A DNA stretch of 64,000 bases from Gloeophyllum trabeum ATCC 11539 (GCF_000344685.1 NW_006920414.1:1784361-1848360), one strand, 5' to 3'. Shown: positions 1-11,530, counted from the stretch's first letter. A program made the numbers and translations. The notes: generated by a model not told the origin, from the letters alone.

Positions 1-1580
1 GCTGCCGTCCTGTAGGTGGTTACGACAGGGTCAGGCATGGTAATTGTACCGTCACAGTGTCCCCAAAGGCCTTGGGACATGAGGTACGCCTTCATCTGCT
101 GGGACCAGAGCGACCAGTTCGAGCCGTCGAGGACGGGGACAACGGCGATCAGATTGTTCGACATTGTTGCGGAGCGGTTGAGAGATCTGAAATCTGTATT
201 GAGATCTCATCAGTATCAGCGAGGCTATGCAGCCCGATAAGGGCGCACTGCTCCATGCTGTTGGCTCCATTAGGGAGTTACCCCAGGATCGATCATCAAG
301 CCTGATGGCTGCTGATAACAGCGCCTACGGCGATGATCACGCATCAAGCCACACTGCAGCCTGTGAGGGCGCATAGGGCGATGCACAGGTGAGCGAGGCG
401 CAACGCGCTGCAGCGAGTTACCGCGCAGACGCAAGCTGCCTATTTGGGCTCATAACCTGATGAAGAGTTATGGAGGCAGCAGCACGCACAGTGCGCCCTA
501 CACAACTCACCTGTATTGGTTGGATGCTGTAGCTACTGGTAAAGCTCGTATAAACGACCCTTGTCATTAGGCAGCAGAGCTGCAGGGTATATATACACTG
601 TGGCCCATAGGCTGACTAAGCTACGTGGAATATCTATAATCCTACTGAGCTCCACCTATGATGTCACTGACCCACATGAGCTCCATGCCATTGTACAATA
701 ATGGAATATACCAGAATATTCCAGAGGGTTCTGGTATGTTCTGGTACGTTGTAGAACCTGGCAGCTAAGTCAGCGCCCAGTTCAACACCGAGGGCTATAT
801 GTAGTCCTCATTACCCGCCACCGTCAAGCGCAGCTCGAGGAAGCAAGGGCGCCGGCGAAGCGAAGTGCGAGGGCATCGCGATACCGTCTGTCGTGTATCT
901 GGAAGAATGCCAGAGCACGACGATGGACAGTGACAGGTAAGCTCAGGTAAGTCACCGGCACACCTGCCAGGGCGGCCGGCATCCAAGCCCAAAGAACCGT
1001 GTCAGAGCCTGAGGGCTTCAGTGCATGCAACAAACCGCATTCATCATGATATCCAGCGCATTTGATGCGTGACCTGCCCTGTCGCCGGGCCCCAGTGTCA
1101 CATCCAATAATTAAATTCGCGGGACGCACACTACGAGCCTTGCGAAGAACTCTTTCGTGGGGGTGGTGATCTTCAGCAAAGACAGTGAGTCAGGGGAAGT
1201 CGCCTGCAGCAGCACTACTGGAAGCAATGCCGCGTCCTCTGGGGAAATTAAATTGAACGGGACCTAGTCATGCACCACCTCCAGCCCCCAGGTGCTTCAA
1301 ACCCATGCAAGCCGTGAAGGAGTGCACTGGCAATCGACGAGGGCCGGGAGATCCGGGCCGACATCCCGGCTTGCCTTACCACTGTGGAATCAATGTCCAC
1401 TGCCATTTTTCTGTTTCTTCATGTCGGACGGACTTGCATTTATCGCTACGCGTGCTTGCTGAAATGAGTAGCAGTCATATACCCACATACCCGTAGTTTA
1501 CTAACCCTCCTGCAGCTTACGGGTATAATAGGTACAGTACTAGTACAATACATACTTAACGTCGTATGCTGAGCTTACGG
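1..1580. other. Intergenic region without recognisable gene
   Basis: I see only short open frames on both strands (none above about 100 codons) and no conserved peptide or convincing exon chain. The one structured stretch is a run of alternating GAA/TTC pentamers around 713-732, listed separately. The region could hold the distal promoter or a non-coding transcript, but nothing in the sequence proves either. Confidence 0.6.
713..732. promoter_or_regulatory. Heat-shock-element-like pentamer array
   Basis: The 20 bases read as four contiguous 5-bp modules, AGAAT ATTCC AGAGG GTTCT, that is nGAAn-nTTCn-(GAG variant)-nTTCn, and another TTC module follows at about 738-742. Alternating inverted nGAAn units are the known binding site of the HSF1 trimer. 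No recognised gene lies within 800 bp, so the target is unknown. It may simply be a chance imperfect palindrome. Confidence 0.3.
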
Positions 1581-1582
1581 GT

Positions 1583-2775
1583 TTATGTTTTCGTTTCTTC
1601 GTCGTGGAGAGTGGGCGTGATCGACCGCCGGCCTTCCTCTGTCCGTGCGGCGTCGTCCCTCGCAGGTGGAAGCGGTGAGGGTCCCTGCTCATTCCGCTCC
1701 ACTGCTGCTGTAGCCTCACGCCGCCTTCGCCGGCGGGCCAGCGGGTTCAGGATCAGCGCGCACAGCACTACCACGGCGTCCAGCACCTAATTACGCACCG
1801 GCAAACGCAGAATGAGCACCTGAAAAATACGGCAGTCGTAATATAACAGAAAGACGCACGATGACGAGCGAGTACGTGACGCCCGCGATGACGTCGAACC
1901 GGTCCTTGAACGCAAGCGACAGGTCCGAGAATACGCCGCCCATGAGGTCGATGAACATGAACATGGTGGAAATCCCGATCACCTCGCGGTGCTTGTAGAT
2001 CTCGTAGTATTGTGGGCTGCAAGGGGAAGGGGGGCGATCAGTATATGGTGACCAGGAGGGGAGAGCGGGGGAGCTTACAGGAGGCCGGCGGAGATGAGCA
2101 CGGAGCTGAAGATACCGAAGAATTGGACGGGGCGCTGGTTGCCTGCGTTGAAGGACGGCTGGGGATTACGAAAACCGTGAATAAACCCCGCAGGCACAAT
2201 TCCGAAACTGGCCTACCCGCACGGCGAAGACCATCCCGGCCTCGAACCCGCCCAACACGAGCGCAATGGCGGCGGCCATGAGCAAGCATGTCTTCAGCGA
2301 GCGCTTTTTCCCGTAGTACTGGCACTAGAGAAACCAGCGATATTAATCACTGCCGAGGGGTGAGCGGTGGGGTCATCGCTGCCCGCTGCGACACACCACT
2401 TACCTGGCCCCACGAGATGAGCGAGAAGCCGCCAAAGAGCTGCGGCTGGAGGATGAGCGGGATGTTGAGGTCCTGCACGATCGCGTAGACGCCGAGGAAG
2501 GCGGAGGAGCAGGTCCATATGAGGCTGGAGAAGGTATCAACGTTAGTGAGGGGATTAGGCTGAGGAGAGGGACGATAAGCGTACACGAGCCAGTGCGAGA
2601 GGCCCTCTGTGTCCTTCGTCCGCCAGCTCTTCCATATCTGCGGAAGGAGCTGGGCTGTCCAGCATATCGTGCCTAATTTCCAGTCGTGGCTCCCGGGTCA
2701 GTAGTTTTCCTCAAAGTACCCTGTACACTTACCCATCGTGCCGAGGACATTTTCCGCGACGGCGTTGGCGGGCAT
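1583..2775 (-). CDS. PQ-loop repeat membrane protein
   Basis: Probable multi-span membrane transporter of the PQ-loop family (the family of cystinosin and the yeast vacuolar cationic amino acid exporters Ypq1-3); substrate and compartment are inferred only. The start ATG is 2773-2775; exon 1 encodes MPANAVAENVLGTMG and joins across a 60-nt intron to a peptide containing QLLPQIWKSWRTKDTEGLS, the first PQ loop with its Pro-Gln pair. Hydrophobic segments follow (IWTCSSAFLGVYAIVQ, LILQPQLFGGFSLISWGQ), and near the C-terminus a second PQ motif (PQYYEIYKHREVIGIST) is followed by DLMGGVFSDLSLAF. The tail is polar and Arg-rich (NPLARRRRRREATAAV). At least four introns of about 50-70 nt break the gene. 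The next gene on the same strand ends about 600 bp upstream of this start. Family assignment is fairly safe; orthology to one particular PQLC protein is not. Confidence 0.8.
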
Positions 2776-3388
2776 CGTCGTCGTCTCTTGTAGCTATCGT
2801 ACAACACGCTCTTGGAACTGGAGAGGAATAACAGCGAAAATTGGCTGCATGAATGATCTGTAATTGTGCAATTCCGCACGAGGGGCGACGCGTTTGCGCC
2901 ACAACGTTTCTTAGTTTAGGCGTTTTGCCGTCGGCATGTGCATCGGTTACGGCCTGCGGAATGCCGCAGTTGAGGCCACATTCCATTGCTGTCGGACCAA
3001 AGCTGCATTATTGTCCGGGGGTGACTAGGTACGCTCGTCATATCTTCCACCTTGTCGTTGACTTCCACTATTCCAACTGATACGGCGGAAATCGCACCGC
3101 GAAAATACTGTAAGGGGATTGTCACCAGTCATCAGTTAGACACACATCGGGCGTCACCGGTTCACCAATGTCGCCATCCCACTCGGGTCGAGTTCGCGAA
3201 GTCGTTACTAACCTCTCACCTCAGACGTAGCAATCCTGAGTTGTCACTGGGCTTACCTGGTCGTTAGCAATTACGAAGTTAAATGCGAACACATCCTTCC
3301 ATCATCCACAGGGGCAGAGCAGGGTGCATTGATAGATGAATATACAAGCAGCACACATACAGATTAGCATACAGACATCAGTTATTCT
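2776..3388. other. Intergenic, upstream of PQ-loop gene and downstream of TMEM14 gene
   Basis: About 610 bp between two genes on the minus strand. Short open frames on both strands carry no recognisable motif. It should hold the promoter of the PQ-loop gene and the 3' UTR of the TMEM14 gene; I see no repeat or RNA gene. Confidence 0.5.
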
Positions 3389-3869
3389 TCAGTGCCGAGA
3401 CAGGTCGTACACGGTCTTGCCGTAGTACAGTCCTGTGATGGTGGAAGTGGCAGCAAGGACTTGGGGCACCGGTCCCTTTGCGACACGGGGGAGTGAAGAA
3501 AGCAACAGTAAAGCGGAAGCACCTAAGCCGAGGTTAAACATTGCGCTACGACGCCTTGCGATAAGCTGGCTGAATGCACGTACCGAGAGCGCCCTCCAGA
3601 CCGTTCGCAGTGCCCTTCCTGATGCTATCCGCGCTCCAGAGGTAGAGCAGCCCCACACTGTCGGAATGAGTACCAACCAATACGATAGTCGTAGCAAAGC
3701 ATACGCACCCGACCCCAGCGACCAGCGAGGGCACCGACCGAGTCCTCGTAAAGCCCGTGACCCCTCCGACGATACACAAACCTCCCATAACATACGCAGG
3801 ATACGCGGACTATGCCTCTCCGTCAGCGGCCAGTTACCGTCCACCGCCCAAAGGCATACTACATACCAT
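3389..3869 (-). CDS. TMEM14 family small membrane protein
   Basis: Small protein of about 100 residues with the TMEM14/UPF0136 fold: a glycine-rich first helix (YVMGGLCIVGGVTGF), the family signature RSVPSLVAGVGVGLLYLW, and a last helix containing GPVPQVLAATSTITGLYYGK. Vertebrate TMEM14C sits in the mitochondrial inner membrane and takes part in porphyrin/haem handling; whether this applies here is inference. The start ATG (3867-3869) is the only coding part of exon 1: the 57-nt intron 3810-3866 begins directly after it and exon 2 opens with SAYPAYVMGG. Two more introns follow; the last ends just before ASALLLLSSLP. It is transcribed divergently from the methyltransferase gene starting at 4070, sharing about 200 bp of promoter. 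Confidence 0.85.
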
Positions 3870-4069
3870 GGTAGTCGTCGTCAGCGAGCAGCAGTGGGAC
3901 GAAGAAACGCAGAGAACGTCGTTGCGCTCCGAGTCCAGCCTTCTGCCCAACCCCGCACTCTCGGCCCCGGCGGGATCGGGCAGATCTCGTCAGTTCACGG
4001 CCGGTCTCCCGGTCGGGATCTGTCCAGATCCCTTGCATAGATCTCTTTCCGCGGTTTGCAACTGCTGTA

Positions 4070-5121
4070 ATGGGTCTCGATATTCTGCCTCAGAGTAACG
4101 AGGAGTATGGGACGAAGGAATATTGGTAATATACTGCTCTACTCTGCTCTGCTGAAATCGACCTATATGTATGTTGAGATGCAGGGACAAGAGATACGAG
4201 AAGTGAGGAAATCTCCCCATGTCAGACTTCCTCAGATAATAAATCATGGACAGGGAGTCAGACGGGACGACCTTCGACTGGTTCAAGTCCTACGACGATG
4301 TGGCCGACATGTTTCGCGAGCTGATTCCCGACAAGGCGTCACGCATATTGATGCTGGGATGTGGTAACTCCAGATTGTCCGAGCAGGTGAATTGTCTTCC
4401 ATCAGTTTGCATCTTGACCAGGAACACTCATGTCTGAAGATGTACGATGATGGATACAAAAATATTGTAAATGTCGATGTAAGCTGGATCTTCGCCCTAT
4501 CCTTGGGGACCCACACAGATTGCTATGCAGTATTCGTCCGTGGTCATCCAACAGATGAAGGAAAGACATAGCGAACCCAGACCAGAGATGGAATGTACGT
4601 AGCTATGCTGCCTCGACACAACCCGCGTCCTGACTACGCATTAAGGGCACGAGATGGACGTCAGGGCCCTGTCGTTCGGTTCTGATACATTCGACGTAGC
4701 AATCGACAAAGGCAAGGATCACCATCTGGGTTCATACCGAGCTATCCACCTATTATCGAAATTGCAGGAACGATGGATGCCATGATGACCTCCAAAGGCG
4801 ACGTCTGGGTAAGGTCCATATGCCTCATCTCCGTGCCTCCACGCCAATTCTCCGCAAACCCTACAGGACCCCCCACAGGAAGTCGTGGAAAACTGCACAA
4901 AAGAGGTAGACGAAGTCATCAGGTACGATACCCCCTAGTCCCATCTCTCCAGTGTCTCACTGCAGCGAAGAGTGCTACGCAAGGGCAAAGGCACATTTAT
5001 CTACCTTACCTTCGGACAGCCCCATTTTCGCCGCCGGTATGTTACGAGGCCGGGGACGACACTAGAGATCAAGGAGCTGGGCGAGGCTTTTCATTATTAT
5101 CTGTACATCATGAGAGTATAG
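4070..5121 (+). CDS. EEF1AKMT4/METTL13-like class I methyltransferase
   Basis: SAM-dependent methyltransferase most like human EEF1AKMT4, which methylates a lysine of elongation factor 1A; this substrate is inferred. Spliced peptides in order: MGLDILPQSNEEYGTKEYW, DKRYEKESDGTTFDWFKSY (family signature YWDxRY and the YDWF-like block), motif I RILMLGCGNSRLSEQ, motif II region KNIVNVDYSSVVIQQMK, post-I MDVRALSFGSDTFDVAIDKG, TMDAMMTSKGDVW, and the C-terminal GTFIYLTFGQPHFRRRYV ending in HYYLYIMRV. The conserved YWDKRY motif can be made only if an 18-nt microexon (4185-4202) is included. The intron 4712-4767 uses a GC donor, which is needed to keep the DKGTMDAM motif. The 3' end lies 56 bp from the convergent NDUFAF7 gene. 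The start ATG opens a peptide of the expected length before the YWD motif. Confidence 0.85.
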
Positions 5122-5177
5122 ATCCAAGCAAGCGGTGTTACGATAGATCGACGTAGTGAGGATGCCCAGCGATACTA

Positions 5178-6886
5178 TCAAAATAGCACCTTGACGTTCT
5201 GATAATACTCCAACATCGGATTCTCGCCGTTCTTCAACCTCGTGTTCGCGAGGTCCGCATACGTCTGCAAAAACTCCGCATGCGTAAACACGCTCGACTT
5301 GCGCTCTCCGACCGGCAAGCCGCTCGCAGAGACGACCCCGTCGAGCGGCGTCCGCCTATTCTTCGGATGGTACGACGAAAAGAAGTCCGAGCCGAGCGAG
5401 AGCGACGACGCGCTCGTCGCCTGCGGCAGCGCCCGGAGCGCCTCCGACGACGAGATCGGCTCGGACAGGACATGCTCGTACATATCGCGCAGTCGCTCGA
5501 AGTTCGTGGGGAAGAAGATGTCGAAGTAGCCCTGCTTGACGGTGAGCGTTGTGCAGGGCACGGTCGTGTTCCGGAACCGTGTCTGCACGACTGGCGCGTT
5601 GTGCCCGGGGATCGTGTCGGGTAGGGAGAAGAAGTCGGAGAGCAGGAGGCGGTGGCGGGGGAAGTATTCGCGCAGGGTGAGGAGCATGCTTAGAAGCCGC
5701 GTGGGTATGTATTCTTCTTGTGAGAGATTGGGCGCCAGCGGCATGCTCGCGTACGCTTTGCGGAGGCTTGGGAACTTTTGGAACACAGGTTTAATGGGTG
5801 GGGGATGCTTGAGCCGTCCGCGCATGTCCAGGAAGGAAGCGATGAGAGGGTCGGTCACACGAGTGTAGTGAGTGCTGAAGTCGCCATTACGGTCGACCGC
5901 AATCCATCCTTGGTACGGTTCAAGGGTTCGAAGGTCGTAACGGATCACGTCATGCGCAAAATTATCCTACAGACGTTTCATTCCTTGCCTCGGCGGTCAT
6001 CGTAACTCAACTCACAATAACTTCCATAGCGATGAAAAAACATGGCGCAGGCTCCCGTTTATTCCAATGGAACACGCTTTGGTGGTTCACTCTGACGCAA
6101 GGGTGGCTAGCGGAAAGACGTTCCTTCTGTACCTCCACTAATCTGCCGCTGATCTCGACGATATTATACCGAGTTCGGTCGTACACGTCAGGATGATTGT
6201 CGCGGATATAGTCCAGGATATTCGAAGCAAGAGTGCCGTTGCCCGCACCAATTTCGTATATCACGAAATCCTCGTACGGGAAGTACTTGAGGAGATACTC
6301 TGATATGAGACACTTGGCGATGGCTTGGCCGTACCATGGCTAGGATAATTTATCATTGATCAGCACCGGGATACACGGCCAGCGGCGGAGGGAAGGAGGC
6401 GACCTTGAAGAGCTCCGTGGGCGTATGCCATATCTGCCTCCCCGGCCCACTCGTGTCGTACCCGTACGAGAAGTACTTCTCGCTCACTTTCTGCTCGAAG
6501 TCGACGACGTTCCGCAGGGAGGGGAAGTCGAAGCCTGCGCTTGGGGGATCGAGAATGACTGCTTGCCGAGGGAAGTACCCATAGTTAGGGTTGTAAAGAG
6601 AGTCTTCGATGAAGTCTCGGACGAGCATCCGCACTTCTGTGGGTGGTACCTCTCGGCATTCCAGGTCATTCGCCGTCACCGTAGGATAATGAAAATGCTC
6701 CGGATTTGCACTCTCTGAGAAGGATACCTCTGGATTATAGTTGAACTTGTCCGTGAACTCGTCTTCCGGATTGCGCGGGGGACGTTCATTCTGAACGCGA
6801 AAAGAGGTCGAGAACTGAAAACGGGAGCTGTTGATAAACCGGGGTCTTCTCGACGCCAGACGTAGAGATGAGTTCAAGCGTATCAT
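5178..6886 (-). CDS. NDUFAF7: NDUFAF7/MidA-like mitochondrial protein arginine methyltransferase
   Basis: Class I SAM methyltransferase of the DUF185/MidA family. In animals NDUFAF7 dimethylates an arginine of complex I subunit NDUFS2 in the matrix during complex I assembly. The ATG at 6884-6886 gives an Arg/Ser-rich mitochondrial presequence (MIRLNSSLRLASRRPRFIN). Then come VRDFIEDSLYNPNYGYF and YFSYGYDTSGPGRQIWHTP (substrate-side N-terminal region of the family), the SAM-binding motif IYEIGAGNGTLASNIL, a YNIVEISGRLVEVQKERL motif II segment, and a C-terminal half with RPRP-type loops and WIAVDRNGDFSTHYTRV. An in-frame TTG at 6898 is not used here. The 3' half (5178-5948) is one long exon. 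The gene is head to head with MMS19, with 179 bp between the start codons. Confidence 0.9.
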
Positions 6887-7065
6887 GCCCAACGGCAAGC
6901 GAGGGATTCCACAGCGCAGCCGACAGCAGCAGCGACGTTGGACCAGACGGTGGCAGAGAGAGAACTGTGGCAGTAAGGGTACTAAGGGAGAGAAGTGGCC
7001 CGCGGCAAACTCCGCGTCCCTCTCATTCCCTCCTGCTTTGTGACCAGTAAATCCGGATCGAACAG
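6887..7065. promoter_or_regulatory. Shared bidirectional promoter, NDUFAF7 and MMS19
   Basis: The 179 bp between the two divergent start codons must hold both core promoters and 5' UTRs, unless one gene has an upstream non-coding exon. I see no TATA box in an obvious position. The assignment rests on gene geometry only. Confidence 0.5.
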
Positions 7066-10000
7066 ATGGATGGTCCAGAAAGAATAGGGAGGCTCGTCCG
7101 GACGTGGATGGCCTCTGGCAGAGACCAAGATGTTGAAGAGACTGTCGCTGGTATGTGTAAGTGGCGCTTTGACATACAAAGGTACCAAAATCCCTTTGCA
7201 GCTATCTCGGACGGGCAGGGCACACTATTGGACGTAGTGAAAGCTTTGGGAGAGTACCTTACATCGGAGGAAGATGCACTTAGAACCAAGGGTAATGTGG
7301 GTAGTCGGACTAGCAGAAATCATGTCTTCACATCCATGATATCATGTAGGCGTCGAATTTATGTCGGCTGTTCTATCAGGATGCCCTCCTGAGCGTTTCA
7401 ATCGCCAATCTGGTACGACTAGTCGCTTAGTGACAGAAGATCCTGAGCTTACTTTCGTCTGAATGGAAGTGAAAGTCCTTGTGTCCTTCTTGTGCGGGCA
7501 GCTAGAAGATCCAGAGACTGTGGTCCCCGCTCTGAAGGGCCTACTGTCTCTCACCTACCTACCAACCTTCACTTCTGGCGATGCAGTCGATGTTTTCGAT
7601 GCGTGAGCCATATCTTGTCTATATCTCTCATGGCTTGTCTGAAGGGTCATCTGCAGGATACTGGCGCACGTCAAGATGAAGTCCCTCGTCCAGTCGCAGC
7701 GGTTCATCGTTCTAACTATTATCGACAATATGCTGGCCAAACACCGAGATGGCGCGTCCTTTTGCTCTATTTGTTTCTACGCAAACGCCTGACGAATGCA
7801 GGTCACGATAGCTTTGAAAGGCATATCAAAACGATTCGTGCCGGGCTATATATCTCTCGTGAACGGGGAGAAGGATCCTCGGAATCTCGTACTATGCTTC
7901 GGGATTGACCGAGTACTCCTCCTTGAGTTCGACGTGAAAGACCATATCGAGGTATGTTTGCCTGTACGTCGTCAGCTACGCGCTCAAACTATGGGATCAC
8001 AGGACTTCTTTAACATAACCTTTTGCTATTTCCCCATAACCTTCAGACCACCTCCAGATGACCCGTATGGTATCACGACGGATGATTTGAAGAACGCCTT
8101 AAGGTATGGAAGTAAACCAGCTCTGCTGATCGATACCACGTCAACTCTGGGACTACGATCTGATATGTAGGTCATGCTTGAGCGCAACAGCCGCCTTTGG
8201 ACCTCTCGGGATACCGCTATTCATAGAGAAACTAACTGCGGGATCACCCGTGACAAAGGTGGGGTCTCATCCCGAGATACTTCTCCATTCACTAATTATG
8301 GTACATGCAGAGAGATACGCTACAGAGTCTTGTCTTATGTCTTCCAGTATATGGAGCAACCACTGCAGCATCGTTTGCAAAGAAGCTATGGAACTGTCTC
8401 CGCCTCGAGGCATGCCCGCATCTGTCAAACATGGCAATCTGCTCACACATATACAGATATTCCAACCAACTGATCAAGAAACAGAGGGAGAAGCGCTTAA
8501 GACCACACAGACCTTGGTAAAGGTAATCTATGCTGATAGGAAGACAGCAGACACGCCCGGTCTAGTTAAAGACGTCTGCCACGAGTGTTTAGACCTCCTG
8601 AAGGAACCGGAGAAAAGTCAGGCAAAACCAGCCGTCAAGACGCTATGCGCCTTCCTCTCGACGACAGGTGAAAACAATGGCTGTCAGTGATTGTGGAGTG
8701 GCACTCATGTTCTTCCTTTTCCTTTCAGGGCCCGTTTCTACCTATACCCTTGCAAAAGCTGTACCTCTTCTTACCGCACTGTTCCACAATCCTGACGAGG
8801 CGTCCAATCGGACGCCGACCCTAACGTTGTTGACTGAGCTGGTCAAGGCTGCTCGTGACTCCGCACCGGAGTCAGAGTCCGAGGTCAAACTAGCCCAATT
8901 CAAGGACGACCTACTTGGCATCATGACTGTTGGCCTGAAAAACGAAAGTTCCTGTACCACGGCTCTAGAGGGATTAAAGGCGTTGGTCACAACGAAGGGG
9001 CTGATGAGCAATGATGAGCTGGGCTATACCGTCCACAATGTCAACGAGATCATCCCCTTGGAATGGGCTAATACTGAAGAGATCATGTCAGTACAACTGA
9101 CTTACTTACTCCTCGTTGCATGTTCTCATCGTGTCTCCTCGCCGTATAGCGATTCTACGTTAGACCTCTTGTCGACTGTGTCCACTCGCTCTCCCATGCA
9201 TGTCGAAGGGACTACCTTGCCTTTACTCTTCAGTACCCTTCCTGACCGTGCACCTCCGCGAGAGGCCGCCTCCGAGCGAGCTAAATGCTGGCAAACCTTG
9301 GCATTTTTATCTAAGCTTTGCAAACAGCCCAGCCTGTTTGAAACGCTTGTTGTCCGGCTAACCACGAAGCTCGACCTTATATGCGGATCTACTGCTCATT
9401 CGCAGGAGGACATTGAGCCTAGTGCGGCTTACGCGCATTCCATCCTCCTCACTCTTCGAAACGTCTTGAAGGATAAGGTCGACCTCGGCCACCTAGACGT
9501 GGCGAAATACCTCGACCGCCTTGTGTGTCGGTTGTACAATCTGTTCATTTACTCTGTGCTTCAGGCTACTGGCTTGCATATGGTGGCTTCAGAGCCACGT
9601 CTTTTGAAGACGGCCGGGGAGATTATCACTTTGGTGGTACAGGTAATACCTACACCGTGAGCACATATCAGTACGCTTACCGAGAACGGCTTTTGCTGAC
9701 GAAACATTGTTCGCAATAGCAAGCAACAGTCCTTCCTGGATAGTCTTATCAAAGCTTATCTACATGGGAATGCAAAAATCCTCGCGCTTGGTAGCCTTAA
9801 AATACCTGATGACCAGGTCTTCCAACCTCTAGAGGTCAGTCCCGAGATGTGTGCGCGTGTAAGAAGCACCTAATGAAATCAGCCCAGTGCACCTTCATTG
9901 CAGAAGAATATGATCGTCTTATTCTCAGCGGCGATTATTGCGCTGCATAAAGACGTATGTGTTCCTCAATGCCACTTACCACTTCATGCTGAATCCTCCG

Positions 10001-11328
10001 TGTGTTTCAGGTCGCGTTGCCCGTTGCAGATACCTCCCAGTTCCTACAGCAGCTCTACGTTTGGAGCGTCCATCACTCGGAAACCCTCCTGCAAAGAGAA
10101 GCTGCGTGGTATTCAATTGCCTCCGTTACCAACAAAAGATGCGATGGTAAGTCTATCTTTGTCGATGGCTGTAATTTCATATTCATCTACCACCTAGATG
10201 CCGCCCAATTTTTGACTGCCTGCCAGGAGCAAATTTGGCCAAGTGACATTGCAGTCGCGGATCGACCGGTAGTACGTCGTCGACTCTCGATATCCGCTTG
10301 GACGTGGGTGAGCTTGATTCTGTCTGTACCTTTTGTGATAGCCTTCTGACTCAAGCTAAGGTGACTAAAGCTCTAGCTACAAGAGGCCATCCTTCAGCGG
10401 AAGGGTTTGTTGACCGCTTATTTGAAGTATTTGACGACACGGACATCAACTGGGACGCAGCCAGGGCTTTGGGCGGTATTGTAGCTGCAGATGACATCCT
10501 AACAAAATACAATCATGCAGTTATTAGGGTCAGTCCACCGCGCTCGAGTCCGTGATGTCACTTACGACGAGTTGTTTTATCGGTAGATACTCTTCGCCCA
10601 GCGTTACTGCAACAGGCTTCTGCCCCAGATAGTCGAAGGTGCCAAGGGCGCGGCCAGTAAGCATATTTTCTAATGTATGGCTGTTGGGAGTTAATCTGGG
10701 ATATCACGAAGATGGCCGTCAGCAAGTTGCGTATTTGGTAGCCCTCACTTCGTTGATCAAGACTGTGCCCAAGACAACCTATGTATCGGAAATGCCTACC
10801 GTATGCCATTCGCTCCTACTGGACGAGTGAAGAGCCCTCACCGACTCCTGTAGCTTATACCCCTTCTTCTTCGTGGTCTGCAGCTGCGGGATCCGGACAT
10901 CCGTGCCAACGTGATCAGCACCCTTCATAGTGCGACGGACACTGATCCAAACGGCTCCAGTATCATAGCTGAGCACATTGGCACTCTTGTCTCTGCCATG
11001 CTTGAAAACAGTAAAATAGAAGAGATGCCTTCCGTCGTGCGTCCTTATCCAGTATTCCGGAAGGAAGGATGCGTCGACTGATCATTTCATTCTAGCGTGT
11101 GAGGGTAGCCGCTTTGAAATATCTAGGTCTACTGCCGAAGTCGGTGCGATATGACAAACTGCATCCTTACAAATCTACCGTCCTCAAGGAATTAAGCAAC
11201 ATTCTCGACGACCCTAAGAGGGCCGTGCGCAAGGAAGCAGTTGACGCCAGGTACGTTTCACACCTTTTCAGCGGCCTCGAAGTAATTGGTGCGTCCGCAG
11301 ATCAAACTGGTTTACATGCAGCGGTTAG
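7066..11328 (+). CDS. MMS19: MMS19 cytosolic Fe-S cluster targeting protein
   Basis: HEAT-repeat scaffold of the cytosolic iron-sulfur assembly targeting complex (with CIAO1 and CIAO2B homologues), which delivers Fe-S clusters to DNA polymerases, primase and XPD-type helicases. N-terminal start MDGPERIGRLVRTWMASG; the highly conserved MMS19 N-terminal block DRVLLLEFDVKDHIE then FCYFPITFRPPPDDPYGIT lies near 7920-8080. One long open exon (about 8740-9660) covers the central HEAT region (YTLAKAVPLLTALFHNPDE). The C-terminal block starts VAALKYLGLLPKSVRYDKL, and after a last intron following DDPKRAVRKEAVDA the protein ends RSNWFTCSG, matching the family habit of ending shortly after a KEAVxAR motif. 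Several introns of 50-60 nt; about 1,050-1,100 residues expected. The gene converges with the unknown gene ending at 11531. Confidence 0.92.
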
Positions 11329-11391
11329 ATTGAGTCAGATGTCTAAACCAGAAGGATGAGTAGACAAGAGTGTAGTGTATCATAGTGTTCT

Positions 11392-11397
11392 AATAAA
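11392..11397 (+). terminator. Possible polyadenylation signal of MMS19
   Basis: A canonical AATAAA hexamer lies 64 nt after the MMS19 stop codon, in the 200-bp convergent gap before the next gene. Position fits a 3' end processing signal, but fungal signals are degenerate and this is not proof. Confidence 0.35.
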
Positions 11398-11530
11398 CAT
11401 GACAAGGGGCTACAGTGCAGTGCTCGTTAACGATCCGTGATAAATCAATACTGGGGGTATAGAGGACAGCTTTCCAACGCGACTGATAGATATAGAAATA
11501 TGGACAACTAATAAGGAAAGAATGCAACGC

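Noticed and set aside
6887..6898. Upstream TTG as start of the NDUFAF7-like protein
   Set aside because: The first ATG four codons downstream gives a proper mitochondrial presequence; non-ATG initiation is not needed.
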